Below, one piece after another: positions 50,878 through 60,225 of a stretch of 64,000 bases of DNA; the stretch's first letter is position 1, and every line of letters begins with the position of its first letter. A program made the position numbers and the translations under genes. Source of the stretch: Gemmatimonadota bacterium (GTDB lineage Bacteria; Gemmatimonadota; Gemmatimonadetes; Gemmatimonadales; GWC2-71-9); the NCBI GenBank assembly GCA_040388535.1, contig JAZKBR010000009.1, forward strand, positions 69,736 through 133,735, in the 5' to 3' direction. Under the pieces are notes generated by a model. That model was not told the origin of the DNA and searched no databases. It worked only from the letters and a program-made list of their open reading frames with translations.

Positions 50878-52655
50878 CGTTGCCGGTCATCGTCTCGCTG
50901 CTGGTCGCGCTGGTTGTCGGTGCGGGGACGGCGTGGTGGAGCTGGCGCGACCGGCTCGACGCCTGGCCGGAGCGCGTGGCGGCGTTCGCACGCGCGCTGG
51001 CGATCGCGGCCCTTGTGCTGCTCCTGCTTGATCCTGGTATTGCGGGCCGCGTGCTCGGCCGACGAGCCATTGTACTACTCGACAATTCGGTATCGATGCA
51101 CGCCGCGGGCGGGCACGCGCAAACGGCGGCGGCGCTGGCAGCTACTCTCGGCGACACGACGACCTTTGGCGAACTCGCGCCGGGGGAGCCTGGCGCGCAC
51201 GCAACGCTGGCCGACGCGCTCACTGGGGCGCTCGCGGGCGGGAGGCCGGTCGTTGTGGTCACCGACGGCGAGATCGCCGACACCGCCGCAATTCCTGCCA
51301 CGACACGCGAAGCGATCAGCGTGCGCGTCACGCCGCGAACTCGCGGTCCTGATATTGCCGTCGTGGAACTCCGGGCGCCGGCGCGGTTGAGCGCCGGTGA
51401 TACTCTCGCCATCGAAGTTGAAGCGATGCGAACTGCGGACGCGCCCGATTCGGTCGCGATCGAAGTACGCAACGGGAAGAGTGTCCTGCTGCATGGTACG
51501 ATCCGCTTTGCCGGCGCCCTGCGTGGCAGGATACGCTTCAGTGGCGCCCTGCCGGCTGGTCTCTCGGGTGTGCAGTGGCTCGAGGTCGCGCGCGCCGGTG
51601 GCGCCGACGCGGAACCGGGCGACGATATCCGCTGGTGGCTCCTCACCATCACACCGACGCCCGGCGTCGTTGTGCTGGCCGCGACGCCCGACTGGGATGC
51701 TCGCTTCCTCTACCGCACGCTCCGTGAAGTGGTCGAGGTCCCGGTGCGTGGCTATGTCCAGCTCGAACCCGGTGCCTGGCGTCGAATGGATGACCTGCGG
51801 CGGGTCGCGGTCGCCGAAGTCACCGCGGCCGCGAAGAGTGCTGATCTGCTCGCTGTGCGTGGTGTCACCGCACCCTGGCAGACCGCTGGACGCGCACGCC
51901 TGCTCTGGGCGCCCGGAGAAACTTCAGGCGATTGGTACCTGGGTGCCGCTGGTGCGTCGCCGGTTGCGGGAGCGTTCGTCGGCGCACCGATCGATTCGCT
52001 CGCCCCGGCAAGTGCGGTCACTGTGCTCGACGCGCCGACGGGAACGGGCTGGGTCGGGGCGACCGCCCGTCTGTCGCGGCGTGGGGCCGAGGTGCCGGTG
52101 CTCGTGGGCCGCGATGGGCCCGGGGGGCGTACGGCCGTGCTCGGCGCTGATGGCCTCTATCGCTGGGCGTTCCGTGGTGGTGTGAGCGAGCAACTCTGGC
52201 GCGGGCTCATTGCCGGGACCGCCTCGTGGCTTCTGGCGGCCCCAGGCGTCGATGGCGCGCGCGCCTTGCCGGTGGCAAGTGTGACCGAGCGCGGCCGACC
52301 GGTCCGATTCCGCTGGACCGGTTCGGGTGCGGCCACACCGATTCCAGCGCGCCTCGACAGCGACGGCGCGACTCTTCACGATACCCTGCGTTTCGACGGG
52401 AGTGGTGAAGCCACCCTCGCGCTGCCGGTGGGTCACTATCGTTACACGCTTGATGGGGGAGGTTCTGGGGCGTTCGGTGTCGAACCGTTCTCGGTCGAGT
52501 TGTTGCCAGCGGCGATTTCCCTGCCGGCACACACTGCGACGGTTACACCGACTCCGCTCCCCCGTTCGCTGCGAGAGGCATGGTGGCTCTTCGCCCTCGC
52601 CGCGTTGGGCCTCGTGACGGAATGGCTGTTACGTCGGCGCTTCGGGCTGCGCTGA
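50874..52655 (+). CDS. BatA-like membrane protein with von Willebrand A-type domain
   Basis: A 593-residue membrane protein with two N-terminal helices (VIVSLLVALVVGAGTAWW; AFARALAIAALVLLLLDPGI), then a VWA-like domain that begins AIVLLDNSVSM (the DxSxS metal site) and has VVVVTDGEIAD. A glutamine-amidotransferase-like or Ig-like region follows, with a last helix near the C-terminus. The layout of two helices and a VWA domain resembles BatA and related proteins of unknown role. It overlaps hisA (ATGA) and lies 15 bases before ftsY. Confidence 0.8.
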   Translation: MTLPVIVSLLVALVVGAGTAWWSWRDRLDAWPERVAAFARALAIAALVLLLLDPGIAGRVLGRRAIVLLDNSVSMHAAGGHAQTAAALAATLGDTTTFGELAPGEPGAHATLADALTGALAGGRPVVVVTDGEIADTAAIPATTREAISVRVTPRTRGPDIAVVELRAPARLSAGDTLAIEVEAMRTADAPDSVAIEVRNGKSVLLHGTIRFAGALRGRIRFSGALPAGLSGVQWLEVARAGGADAEPGDDIRWWLLTITPTPGVVVLAATPDWDARFLYRTLREVVEVPVRGYVQLEPGAWRRMDDLRRVAVAEVTAAAKSADLLAVRGVTAPWQTAGRARLLWAPGETSGDWYLGAAGASPVAGAFVGAPIDSLAPASAVTVLDAPTGTGWVGATARLSRRGAEVPVLVGRDGPGGRTAVLGADGLYRWAFRGGVSEQLWRGLIAGTASWLLAAPGVDGARALPVASVTERGRPVRFRWTGSGAATPIPARLDSDGATLHDTLRFDGSGEATLALPVGHYRYTLDGGGSGAFGVEPFSVELLPAAISLPAHTATVTPTPLPRSLREAWWLFALAALGLVTEWLLRRRFGLR

Positions 52656-52670
52656 CCAGGGAGTGGAGTA

Positions 52671-53588
52671 ATGGCGCGAGCAATTGGCGGCAAGCTGGGA
52701 ATCTGGCAGCGGATCAAGCGACTGGCGCTCACCGACGTGGGTGCACTTGCGCGCGGACTCAAGGCAGACGATCTCGAGCAGGTCGAGCGCGTCCTGCTCG
52801 AAGCAGACTTCGGCGTTCCTGCCACGCTCGAGCTGGTGGATTTTCTCGAGGGCGAAGTTCGCAAGGGAAAGGTCAAGAACGATACCGACCTGCACGCAGC
52901 GCTGGTGGACCGGCTCGCGAGCATGCTGGCGGGTAACGGCGATCCTGCGATGCTGGCAGCTCCAGCGAGCGGCCCCACGATCGTGCTGGTGATTGGTGTC
53001 AATGGTGTCGGCAAGACCACGAGCGTGGCGAAGCTGGCGTACCGGCTCTCGAAGCAGGGGAAGCGCGTCCTGCTCGGCGCGGCCGATACCTATCGTGCTG
53101 GCGCCATCGCCCAGCTCGAAACGTGGGCCGAGCGGCTAGGGATTCCTTGTGTCTCGGGGGCATCGGGCGGTGATCCTGCGGCGGTCGCGTTCGACGCGGT
53201 CGAAGCCGGAATGGCGCGCGGTGTCGACGTGGTACTGATCGACACCGCTGGCCGGCTGCACACACAGGAAGGGTTGATGGCCGAACTGAGCAAGGTAGTT
53301 CGCGTGGTGGCCAAGAAGCTCCCTGGTGCTCCGCACGAAGTGCTGCTCGTGCTGGATGGCACGGTGGGTCAGAACGCCGTGCAGCAGGGGAAGCAGTTCG
53401 CCGAAGTGGTTCGCCCGACCGGATTGATCGTGACCAAGCTGGATGGCACGGCGCGGGGTGGGGCAGTGGTCGCGCTGCGTCGGGAACTGGCTATTCCGAT
53501 CCGGTTCGTCGGTGTGGGCGAACGCCCCGAAGACCTGACCCCGTTCGACGGTCGGGCCTGGTCGGAGGATCTGCTGGCGGAGGGGTGA
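52671..53588 (+). CDS. ftsY: Signal recognition particle receptor FtsY
   Basis: FtsY is the SRP receptor GTPase that delivers ribosomes making membrane proteins to the translocon. The 305-residue protein has the N domain (LEQVERVLLEADFG) and the GTPase with GVNGVGKT at 109-116, DTYRAGAIAQLE, DTAGRLHT and TKLDGTARGG. The acidic A domain of E. coli FtsY is missing, as in many bacteria. A gggagtggag binding site precedes the ATG. The stop overlaps the next gene by four bases. Confidence 0.97.
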   Translation: MARAIGGKLGIWQRIKRLALTDVGALARGLKADDLEQVERVLLEADFGVPATLELVDFLEGEVRKGKVKNDTDLHAALVDRLASMLAGNGDPAMLAAPASGPTIVLVIGVNGVGKTTSVAKLAYRLSKQGKRVLLGAADTYRAGAIAQLETWAERLGIPCVSGASGGDPAAVAFDAVEAGMARGVDVVLIDTAGRLHTQEGLMAELSKVVRVVAKKLPGAPHEVLLVLDGTVGQNAVQQGKQFAEVVRPTGLIVTKLDGTARGGAVVALRRELAIPIRFVGVGERPEDLTPFDGRAWSEDLLAEG

Positions 53589-54064
53589 GCGTGCACCGTG
53601 TCCGGAGTGCGGCACTCGCAGCAGTGGTGGCTGGAGTCCTCCTTGTCGGAGCTGCATACCTTGCGACCTGGGCTGGTCGCGCGCCGGCATTCGCGCTCTA
53701 CGCGATGATCGCCGGCATTGCGCTCCAGGTGAGTGGGATCACCATCCTCGGCGGTGCGCGACCCGGGCGAACGAATCGACCTGTCCTGATTGCTGCAGGC
53801 TTCCTGGCCGGCGTCATCATTCTCGGATTCGGCGCGGCGGCGCTGCTGCCGCCCGAGAACATTGCCACAGGACCATACTTCCTCGGACTGCCTCGTCGCG
53901 CCGCGATCATCCTCCTCGGCGTCGGCGTACTGCCTTTCCTTGTGCTGCCGTTCCTCTATGCCGCCGATTTTGACGCCGGTGGGCTCGATGAGAGTTCGCT
54001 CGAGCGCCTGCGAGACGAGTGTCGGCGACTGCGCGAGACCCACACTGGCAAGTCCTCCTCGTGA
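53585..54064 (+). CDS. Small membrane protein of unknown function
   Basis: A 159-residue protein with about four hydrophobic helices (AALAAVVAGVLLVGAAYLA, FALYAMIAGIALQVSGITI, LIAAGFLAGVIILGFGAAA, AAIILLGVGVLPFLVLPFL) and a charged C-terminal tail (SSLERLRDECRRLRE). No motif is recognised. GTG start in a GTGA overlap with ftsY, and its stop overlaps the GTG of the symporter gene, so it is translated in line with both; it may be an accessory of the symporter, which is inference only. Confidence 0.75.
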   Translation: MSVHRVRSAALAAVVAGVLLVGAAYLATWAGRAPAFALYAMIAGIALQVSGITILGGARPGRTNRPVLIAAGFLAGVIILGFGAAALLPPENIATGPYFLGLPRRAAIILLGVGVLPFLVLPFLYAADFDAGGLDESSLERLRDECRRLRETHTGKSSS

Positions 54065-55575
54065 TCGGGGTCGAACTGTTGCTGCAGACGCGGGCACTCT
54101 CGGTAGCCGCGGATCCTGAAATCGTGTGGGTCGCGCTCTTCTACCTCATCGTCTGCGCAGCCATCGCGATCTGGGCCGTCCGCCGAACCCGCGATGCGCG
54201 CGACTACTTCGTGGCGGGCCGGGGCGTCGGGCTCTGGGCGCTCGCGATCGCCGCCATGGCCTCGGCCCTGTCGGGTTTCGGCTTCATCGGTGGCCCGGGG
54301 CTGGTCTATACCATCGGCCTCGGCGCGGTCTTCATTGTACTGCCGGCGTCCATCACTGGGGCGATGACGGCATGGGTGTTGGCCAAGCGGATGCGATTGC
54401 TCGGCGAAGTGCGTGGATTGATCACGATTCCTGACGCGCTTGGCGCGCGCTATCGCTCGCCTGCGCTGCAGGGACTCGCGGCGGTGGCAATTCTCATCGC
54501 GATCATCGGGTATGCCGCGACGAACTTCCTCGCCCTTGGATTCATTCTCGACGCGGTCTTCCACACCGGGCTCAGTCGCGGCATCTGGATCGGCGCGGCA
54601 CTGATCCTGGCGTATACCGCGCCCGGCGGAATGCTGGCGGGGATCTACACCGATGTCTTTCAGGGGAGCGTGAAGGCGGTGGCGTCGGCTGCCGTCTTCA
54701 TCACCGCACTTCGGAGCGGGGGCGGGATGCAGCGGCTCGCCGAGACCATCAGCGGCAGCGACCCGGCCTGGTTCGGGCCGTGGGGAAAGCTTGCGCCGGT
54801 TGCCGCGCTTTCGTTCTTCTTCGTCTTTGGGCTGGGTGCGTTGGGGCAGCCCCACGTGCTGCACAAGTTCTATATGCTGAAGGATGCGCGGCGGCTGAAG
54901 TGGTACCCGCTGGTGATGACGGGCGCGATGCTGCTGGCGCTGCTACTCTTGGTCGGCGTCGGCTTTGCCGTCAAGGCCGCGGTCGTGCGCGGAGACCTCG
55001 CGGCACTGGGGCGGCCGGATGATGCCACTCCGACGTTTCTGCTGCACTTCGCGACACCCCTCCTCGCCGGTGTGGTCTTCAGCGGGGTAACCGCCGCGAT
55101 CATGAGCACCGTGAACTCCTTCCTGAATGTCGGGGCGGCTGCGGTCATGCACGACCTCCCGATCGCGTTCGGGCGGCGGGTGACGCGCGAGCTGTTTGTG
55201 GGGCGCGCGGTCACCGTCGTGATCACCCTCGCGGGAGTGGTCCTCGCCCTCAAGAGCGGGGTGCTGATCGCGCTGCTTGGGATCTTTGGCTGGGGACTCT
55301 TCGCATCCACGCTGGTCCCTTCACTTGCCCTCGGCCTTTGCTGGCCGGGTGCGACGCGGCGCGGCGCCATCGCATCGGTCTGGGTGGGGCTGGTGGTCAC
55401 GCTGCTTGGGGAGACACTGGTCTGGTCGAAACGGCTCCTCCTCCCCGCGGGCATCACGGCGTCCGGGCTCGCGCTGCTGCTGTCGCTGCTCACGTTTTTC
55501 GTGGTCTCATGGCTGACACGAGCCGATGCCGCAGGCGATCTCGATCCGGATGTTCGACTGATCATGGAGGGGTAA
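54061..55575 (+). CDS. Sodium:solute symporter family (SSS) transporter
   Basis: A 504-residue polytopic protein with about 13 hydrophobic helices. The SSS pattern is visible in DARDYFVAGRGVGLWALAIAAMASALSGFGFIG, LAYTAPGGMLAGIYTDVFQG and FSGVTAAIMSTVNSFLNV, which includes the sodium-site Ser/Thr region. The substrate cannot be told; the family includes proline, pantothenate, acetate and sugar importers. I chose GTG 54061, which makes a GTGA overlap with the preceding gene; an earlier ATG-like start at 54019 would lie inside that gene. It ends one base into the next gene. Confidence 0.87.
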   Translation: MIGVELLLQTRALSVAADPEIVWVALFYLIVCAAIAIWAVRRTRDARDYFVAGRGVGLWALAIAAMASALSGFGFIGGPGLVYTIGLGAVFIVLPASITGAMTAWVLAKRMRLLGEVRGLITIPDALGARYRSPALQGLAAVAILIAIIGYAATNFLALGFILDAVFHTGLSRGIWIGAALILAYTAPGGMLAGIYTDVFQGSVKAVASAAVFITALRSGGGMQRLAETISGSDPAWFGPWGKLAPVAALSFFFVFGLGALGQPHVLHKFYMLKDARRLKWYPLVMTGAMLLALLLLVGVGFAVKAAVVRGDLAALGRPDDATPTFLLHFATPLLAGVVFSGVTAAIMSTVNSFLNVGAAAVMHDLPIAFGRRVTRELFVGRAVTVVITLAGVVLALKSGVLIALLGIFGWGLFASTLVPSLALGLCWPGATRRGAIASVWVGLVVTLLGETLVWSKRLLLPAGITASGLALLLSLLTFFVVSWLTRADAAGDLDPDVRLIMEG

Positions 55576-55982
55576 TGCGATTCGCGGAGCTGGAGATCGG
55601 AATGGCTGCGGAGGTCTCGAAGATGATCGGGATCGAAGAGATCGACGCGTTTGGGGCCCTCACCGGCGACCGGAACCCGCTGCATTTCGATCAGGACTTC
55701 GCCGAGCAGAGTCGCTTCGGGGGGATCATCTCGCACGGGATGCTGACCGCGAGCCTCCTCTCGACCGTGCTCGGAATGAAGCTTCCGGGGACGGGGGCGG
55801 TCTATGTCAGCCAGAGCCTGAACTTTCTGGCCCCAGTGCGGCTCGACGACACGGTGACTGCGAGCGTGGTGGTGGTCGAGTTGGTGCCGGGGCGGCGCCG
55901 GGTCCGGCTGCAGGCGCGCATTGCGAACCAGCGGGGCGAAACGGTGATCGATGGGGAAGCCTGGATGTTCCTGATGGAGTAG
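55575..55982 (+). CDS. MaoC-like (R)-specific enoyl-CoA hydratase
   Basis: A 135-residue single hot-dog domain. The hydratase motif is complete: ALTGDRNPLHFDQDFAEQSRFGGIISHGML, with catalytic Asp32 and His37. Such enzymes hydrate trans-2-enoyl-CoA to the R-3-hydroxy form and often feed polyhydroxyalkanoate or fatty-acid pathways. ATG 55575 overlaps the symporter TAA by one base and has a ggaggggta site; the frame is open upstream only as shadow. A 30-base gap precedes recG. Confidence 0.92.
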   Translation: MRFAELEIGMAAEVSKMIGIEEIDAFGALTGDRNPLHFDQDFAEQSRFGGIISHGMLTASLLSTVLGMKLPGTGAVYVSQSLNFLAPVRLDDTVTASVVVVELVPGRRRVRLQARIANQRGETVIDGEAWMFLME

Positions 55983-56012
55983 CTGGGGGATTCGCTCCGC
56001 TTACTTTCCACT

Positions 56013-58076
56013 GTGCCCCAGCTTCGCCCTGACACCCCCGTGCAGTTCCTCAAAGGAATCGGCGAGAAACGCGCCGAGGCGCTCGCGCGTCTGGGTGTGC
56101 TCAGCGCGCAGGACCTGCTGCTCCACCTGCCACATCGCTATCTCGATGCCTCTACCGTGACGCCACTCGCCAAAGCAAAGGTAGGCGAGGACGTTGCGTG
56201 TATCGGAACGGTGGTGAGCAAGGGGATTCTGCCGACCCGGAAGGGGCTACGGATTTTTCACGCGGTGCTCAAGGACGCCAGTGGGGTTCTCGAGTGCGCC
56301 TGGCCCGGTCAGAGCTTCCTCGACCGCACGATCAAGGAGGGGCAGCTTTTGTTGGTGGCCGGGCCTGTACGGTTCTACCACGGCCGACAGATGGCACCGC
56401 GCGAGATGGTCATTCTGGGCGATCCGGATGACCCGTCGGCCGCGGGCCGAGTGCTACCGGTCTATCCCGCGACCGAAGGTCTGTCGCACAAGCAGATCCG
56501 GGCGCTGATCGACACGCACCTTGAGTCGCTCATCCCGCTGGTGCCGGACATCCTCCCTGAAGAACTGCGACTCCGTTTCAAGCTGCCACCGTTGAGCGAG
56601 GCGCTGCGCGCGGTTCATCGCCCCACGACGGTGGCCGAGGCAGAGGCGGGGCGCCGGCGGCTGGCGGTGGATGAGCTCTTTGATCTGCAGCTCACGCTGG
56701 CACGAGCGAGGCACGTCGCGAAGACGGGCCAGCGGGGGACGCGGTTCACCGCGCACCGCACGCTCACGACGGCGCTGCGCGAGGCGCTGCCGTGGGAGCT
56801 CACGGGCGACCAGAAGCAGTCCATTCGCGAGATCTTTGATGACATGACCAGCGAAGAGCGGATGCACCGGTTGCTGATGGGTGATGTCGGCACCGGCAAG
56901 ACCGTCGTGGCGCTCTTCGCGATGCTGCTGGCGCTCGAGAACGACTATCAGGCCGCGTTGATGGCTCCGACGGAGTTGCTGGTCGAGCAGCATTTCCGGA
57001 CGCTGTCCTCCTTGCTGGCACCGCTCGGGCTGGTACCTGAGCTGCTCATCGGCCGCCTCGGCGCCGCCGACAAGCGCGCAGCCCGAGCCCGGCTCGCCTC
57101 GGGCGAGACGCGACTGGTGGTAGGAACGCATGCGCTGGTGCAGGAGTCGGTGACGTTTCACAAGCTCGGCCTGGTGGTGATCGACGAGCAGCATCGCTTC
57201 GGGGTGGAGCAGCGTGCCGCGCTGATGGGGAAGGGCGAGGCACCGGATGTGCTGCTGCTGACGGCGACGCCGATTCCGCGATCGCTGGCACTCACGCGGT
57301 ACGGCGACCTCGATATGTCGGTGCTGCGCGCGAAGCCGCCGGGGCGGGGCACGATCAAGACGGCGATACGCACGCCGGCGCACCGCGCCAGAGTCCTTGA
57401 CTTTGTGCATAACACGGTGCGCGAGGGTGGGCAGGCGTACATCGTCCTGCCGGTGATCGAGGAGAGCGAACGGGCCGACCTGCGGGCCGCCGAGACGATG
57501 GCGGCGACGCTCACGGCACAGTGGGATGATGTGAGCATCGGGCTAGTGCACGGGCGGGTGAAGCCACCGGCTCGCGAAGAGGTGATGCGCAACTTCCGCG
57601 ATGGCAAGGTCGGCGTACTGGTGGCGACCACGGTGATTGAAGTGGGGATCGATGTCCCGAACGCCACCGTGATGGTGATCGAGCATCCCGAGCGCTTCGG
57701 CCTGGCCCAGTTGCATCAGCTGCGCGGACGAGTGGGGCGGGGGAGCAAGGAATCGCACTGCATCCTGCTCACGAATTCCGATTTCGTTCCGGAGCGGCTC
57801 CGTGCCTTTGCGCTCACCGATGATGGCTTCAAGATCGCGGAACTCGATCTGGAAGAGCGGAGCCACGGTGACCTGCTCGGCGCGCGACAGAGCGGGGGCG
57901 TCGATTTCAAGATCGCGCGCTTTCCCGATGATACGGATCTCCTCGGTGAAGCGCGGGCGCTCGCGCGCGCGGTGCTCGATGCCGACCCTGTGCTCGAAAA
58001 GCGGGAAAACCGGCCACTGCGCGAACGGGCGCTTGCCCGCTACCCCAGAGCCGAAGCGCTTTTCCGGGTGGGCTGA
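56013..58076 (+). CDS. recG: ATP-dependent DNA helicase RecG
   Basis: RecG reverses stalled replication forks and moves branched DNA. The 687-residue protein has the N-terminal wedge domain (LKGIGEKRAEALARLGV, LLHLPHRYLD), then the helicase core with Walker A GDVGTGKT at 290-297, the DEQH box in VIDEQHRFGVEQR, TATPIPRSLALT, and the C-terminal helicase block HGRVKPPAREEVM and QLRGRVGRG. The GTG start follows a short gap; no binding site is obvious. The TGA overlaps the ATG of the first zinc-ribbon gene. Confidence 0.97.
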   Translation: MPQLRPDTPVQFLKGIGEKRAEALARLGVLSAQDLLLHLPHRYLDASTVTPLAKAKVGEDVACIGTVVSKGILPTRKGLRIFHAVLKDASGVLECAWPGQSFLDRTIKEGQLLLVAGPVRFYHGRQMAPREMVILGDPDDPSAAGRVLPVYPATEGLSHKQIRALIDTHLESLIPLVPDILPEELRLRFKLPPLSEALRAVHRPTTVAEAEAGRRRLAVDELFDLQLTLARARHVAKTGQRGTRFTAHRTLTTALREALPWELTGDQKQSIREIFDDMTSEERMHRLLMGDVGTGKTVVALFAMLLALENDYQAALMAPTELLVEQHFRTLSSLLAPLGLVPELLIGRLGAADKRAARARLASGETRLVVGTHALVQESVTFHKLGLVVIDEQHRFGVEQRAALMGKGEAPDVLLLTATPIPRSLALTRYGDLDMSVLRAKPPGRGTIKTAIRTPAHRARVLDFVHNTVREGGQAYIVLPVIEESERADLRAAETMAATLTAQWDDVSIGLVHGRVKPPAREEVMRNFRDGKVGVLVATTVIEVGIDVPNATVMVIEHPERFGLAQLHQLRGRVGRGSKESHCILLTNSDFVPERLRAFALTDDGFKIAELDLEERSHGDLLGARQSGGVDFKIARFPDDTDLLGEARALARAVLDADPVLEKRENRPLRERALARYPRAEALFRVG

Positions 58077-59128
58077 TGTATTCCACCTGCCTCTTCTGCA
58101 CCAAAGCTCTCGGCCGGAACGAGGTCATCGAGACGCTGCCGATTGGTCGACGGATCGCCTTTGACGCGGCTCAGGGACGGCTGTGGGTGGTGTGCCGACA
58201 CTGCGCCAAGTGGAACCTGGTGCCGTTCGACACTCGGCTCGAGAGTATCGAGACGGCGGAGGGACTCTTCCGCAGTACCCGGGTGCGTTTTTCGACCGAC
58301 AACATCGGCATTGCGCGTGTCCGGGAAGGTCTGGAACTGGTGCGCGTAGGGCCAGCGCTGCGACCCGAGTTTGCCGCGTGGCGTTACGGAGATCAGTTCG
58401 GGCGCCGGCGGAAGCAGAATCTCCTCATCGGCGCGGGGCTGGCGGCTGTGGGTGTCGGCCTGATCGCTGGTGGAGCAGCGGTTGGGATCGGTGCAGGCCT
58501 CGGACCACAGCTGGCACGCGCGGTGATCAAGTCGATTCGTGGCCGTCGCATCATCGTGCGTGTGCCACGCGAAGGGGCCGATCCGATCCAGCTGACGGCG
58601 GCCTCAGCCGACCGCGCTCGATTTCAGGCGTTGACTAGTGGCGGATGGGGGATCCGCACGCGGCTCGATGCGAACCGGATCTTTGGTGTGCGGACCTCCC
58701 GTAGTGGCGAGGATGATCAGGTGATCACCGGCCCCGACGCCGAGCGGGTGCTTGCCGGAATCCTGGGGCACACCAATCGGTGGATGGGGAAGAAGGCGGA
58801 GGTGCAGGAGGCCGTGGAACTGGTGGAATCGAAGGGCGACCTGCACGAACTGGTGACCGGGATCGACGAGTACTCCCGGTACTCGCGGCTCCGGCTGGTC
58901 AAGGATCTTCCCAAGACCTGGCGACTCGCCACCGAGATGGCGCTGCACGAGCAATCGGAGCGCGACGCGCTGTCCGGTGAACTCGCCCTGCTCGAGTGGC
59001 AGTGGAAGGAAGCTGAGCGGCTGGCGCACATCAGCGACTCGCTGGCCATCCAGGACTCGGTCAACGCGGATCTCGCCGAGCTCCAGAACGCTCGACGATC
59101 CTCGATCGACGATCAACGCGGCGTCTAA
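58076..59128 (+). CDS. Two-CxxC zinc-ribbon membrane protein, paralogue 1
   Basis: First of four related proteins. The shared domain (about 1-120) begins MYSTCLFC and has a second pair in WVVCRHCAKWN: Cys5, Cys8, Cys40 and Cys43 should bind one zinc. FSTDNIGIARVREGLELVR and LRPEFAAWRYGDQFGRRR follow. A glycine- and alanine-rich hydrophobic stretch (about 121-145) may be one or two membrane helices. The rest (about 150-350) is variable with a shared end, a helix like ALLEWQWKEAERLAHISD. I know no name or function for the family. It overlaps recG by one base; the link to recG may be only transcriptional. Confidence 0.75.
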   Translation: MYSTCLFCTKALGRNEVIETLPIGRRIAFDAAQGRLWVVCRHCAKWNLVPFDTRLESIETAEGLFRSTRVRFSTDNIGIARVREGLELVRVGPALRPEFAAWRYGDQFGRRRKQNLLIGAGLAAVGVGLIAGGAAVGIGAGLGPQLARAVIKSIRGRRIIVRVPREGADPIQLTAASADRARFQALTSGGWGIRTRLDANRIFGVRTSRSGEDDQVITGPDAERVLAGILGHTNRWMGKKAEVQEAVELVESKGDLHELVTGIDEYSRYSRLRLVKDLPKTWRLATEMALHEQSERDALSGELALLEWQWKEAERLAHISDSLAIQDSVNADLAELQNARRSSIDDQRGV

Positions 59129-59131
59129 GTC

Positions 59132-60172
59132 GTGTACGCCACCTGTCTCTTCTGTAACGCCTCACTCGGCCAGAATGAAGTGCTCGAGTCGCTCCCCGTG
59201 GGGCGACGCCTCGCGTTCGACGGCGCCAATGGCCGGCTCTGGATCATCTGCCGGAGTTGTGCCCGCTGGAACCTGGTCCCATTCGAGTCGCGACTCGAAA
59301 GCATCGACGAGGCGGAGCGACTCTTTCACGACACGCGTACGCGTTACTCCACTGGCAACATCGGACTCGCGCGACTGCGCGAAGGGCTCGAGCTGGTGCG
59401 CATCGGCCCGGCGTTGCGACCGGAGTTTGCGGCGTGGCGGTATGGGGCGCGGTTCGCGTCGCGGCGGAGGCGGAACCTGCTGGTGAGCGGCAGCCTCGCA
59501 GTGGGCGTTCTCGCAGCGTATTTCGGAGCTCGTGCGGCACTAGGGGGAGGAACGGTATGGGTTCAGGGATTGATCCACGTTCCGAAACTCTGGCAGAAGC
59601 GGCGAATCCGGGTCCGGCACCGACTCGAGACTGGCCAGCAGCTCACACTGACGCACGCCGATATCAGCGGAGCCTGGCTGCGCCATTGTGACCGAGCCGG
59701 ATTCACGCTTGAGGTGCCTTCGCGGCTCGATGTACCAGGGGCGTGGACGAAAGGAAGCCGGGTCCATGATAGTGTCGAATTCAAGGAGCAGGACGCCGAG
59801 GTGCTCCTGACCAGGATGCTCCCTGTCATCGCTGGTACTGCGGGCTCGGTCGCCGAGGTACAGGGTGCGACGGAACTCCTCGCTACTCATCGTTCGATCA
59901 TTGCCCTGGCAAATGCCAACCATCACTCTGCTTGGGAATCCCACACGCTCGGTGGCACCAATTCTGTATCCCGCCTCGCAATGGAGATGGCGTCCAACGA
60001 AACCACGGAGCGAAGAATTCTCGAGGGCGAGCTCTCCCTGCTCGAGCGCCAGTGGGAAGAAGCCGATCGCCTCGCGAAGATCAGCGACGACCTCGCGCTT
60101 CCCGAGTCGATTGATGAGCAGCTGGTCATCCGACAGAACGCCCATCGCCCATCGCCCATCGATCAGCCATGA
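59132..60172 (+). CDS. Two-CxxC zinc-ribbon membrane protein, paralogue 2
   Basis: A 346-residue relative of paralogue 1, starting at GTG three bases after it. The ribbon reads TCLFCNASLG and WIICRSCARWN, followed by YSTGNIGLARLREGLELVR. The hydrophobic part (LLVSGSLAVGVLAAYFGARAAL) is shorter, and the variable region differs strongly from paralogue 1. The shared end SLLERQWEEADRLAKISDDLA is present. The last codons (HRPSPIDQP) are encoded by GCCCATC heptamers of the repeat at 60140, so the repeat has grown into the 3' end of the gene. Confidence 0.72.
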   Translation: MYATCLFCNASLGQNEVLESLPVGRRLAFDGANGRLWIICRSCARWNLVPFESRLESIDEAERLFHDTRTRYSTGNIGLARLREGLELVRIGPALRPEFAAWRYGARFASRRRRNLLVSGSLAVGVLAAYFGARAALGGGTVWVQGLIHVPKLWQKRRIRVRHRLETGQQLTLTHADISGAWLRHCDRAGFTLEVPSRLDVPGAWTKGSRVHDSVEFKEQDAEVLLTRMLPVIAGTAGSVAEVQGATELLATHRSIIALANANHHSAWESHTLGGTNSVSRLAMEMASNETTERRILEGELSLLERQWEEADRLAKISDDLALPESIDEQLVIRQNAHRPSPIDQP

Positions 60173-60200
60173 TCCACCATCCATCATCCCGAATCCATCC
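60140..60200 (+). repeat. Heptamer repeat across the end of paralogue 2
   Basis: GCCCATC occurs three times in a row at 60140-60160, followed by related blocks (ccatgatccaccatccatcatcc) up to 60200. The stop codon of paralogue 2 is at 60170-60172. The unit is the reverse complement of GATGGGC, found in the tract at 61214. Confidence 0.75.
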
Positions 60201-60225
60201 CGGCCGACCCCGGGCGTCGTCGTAG

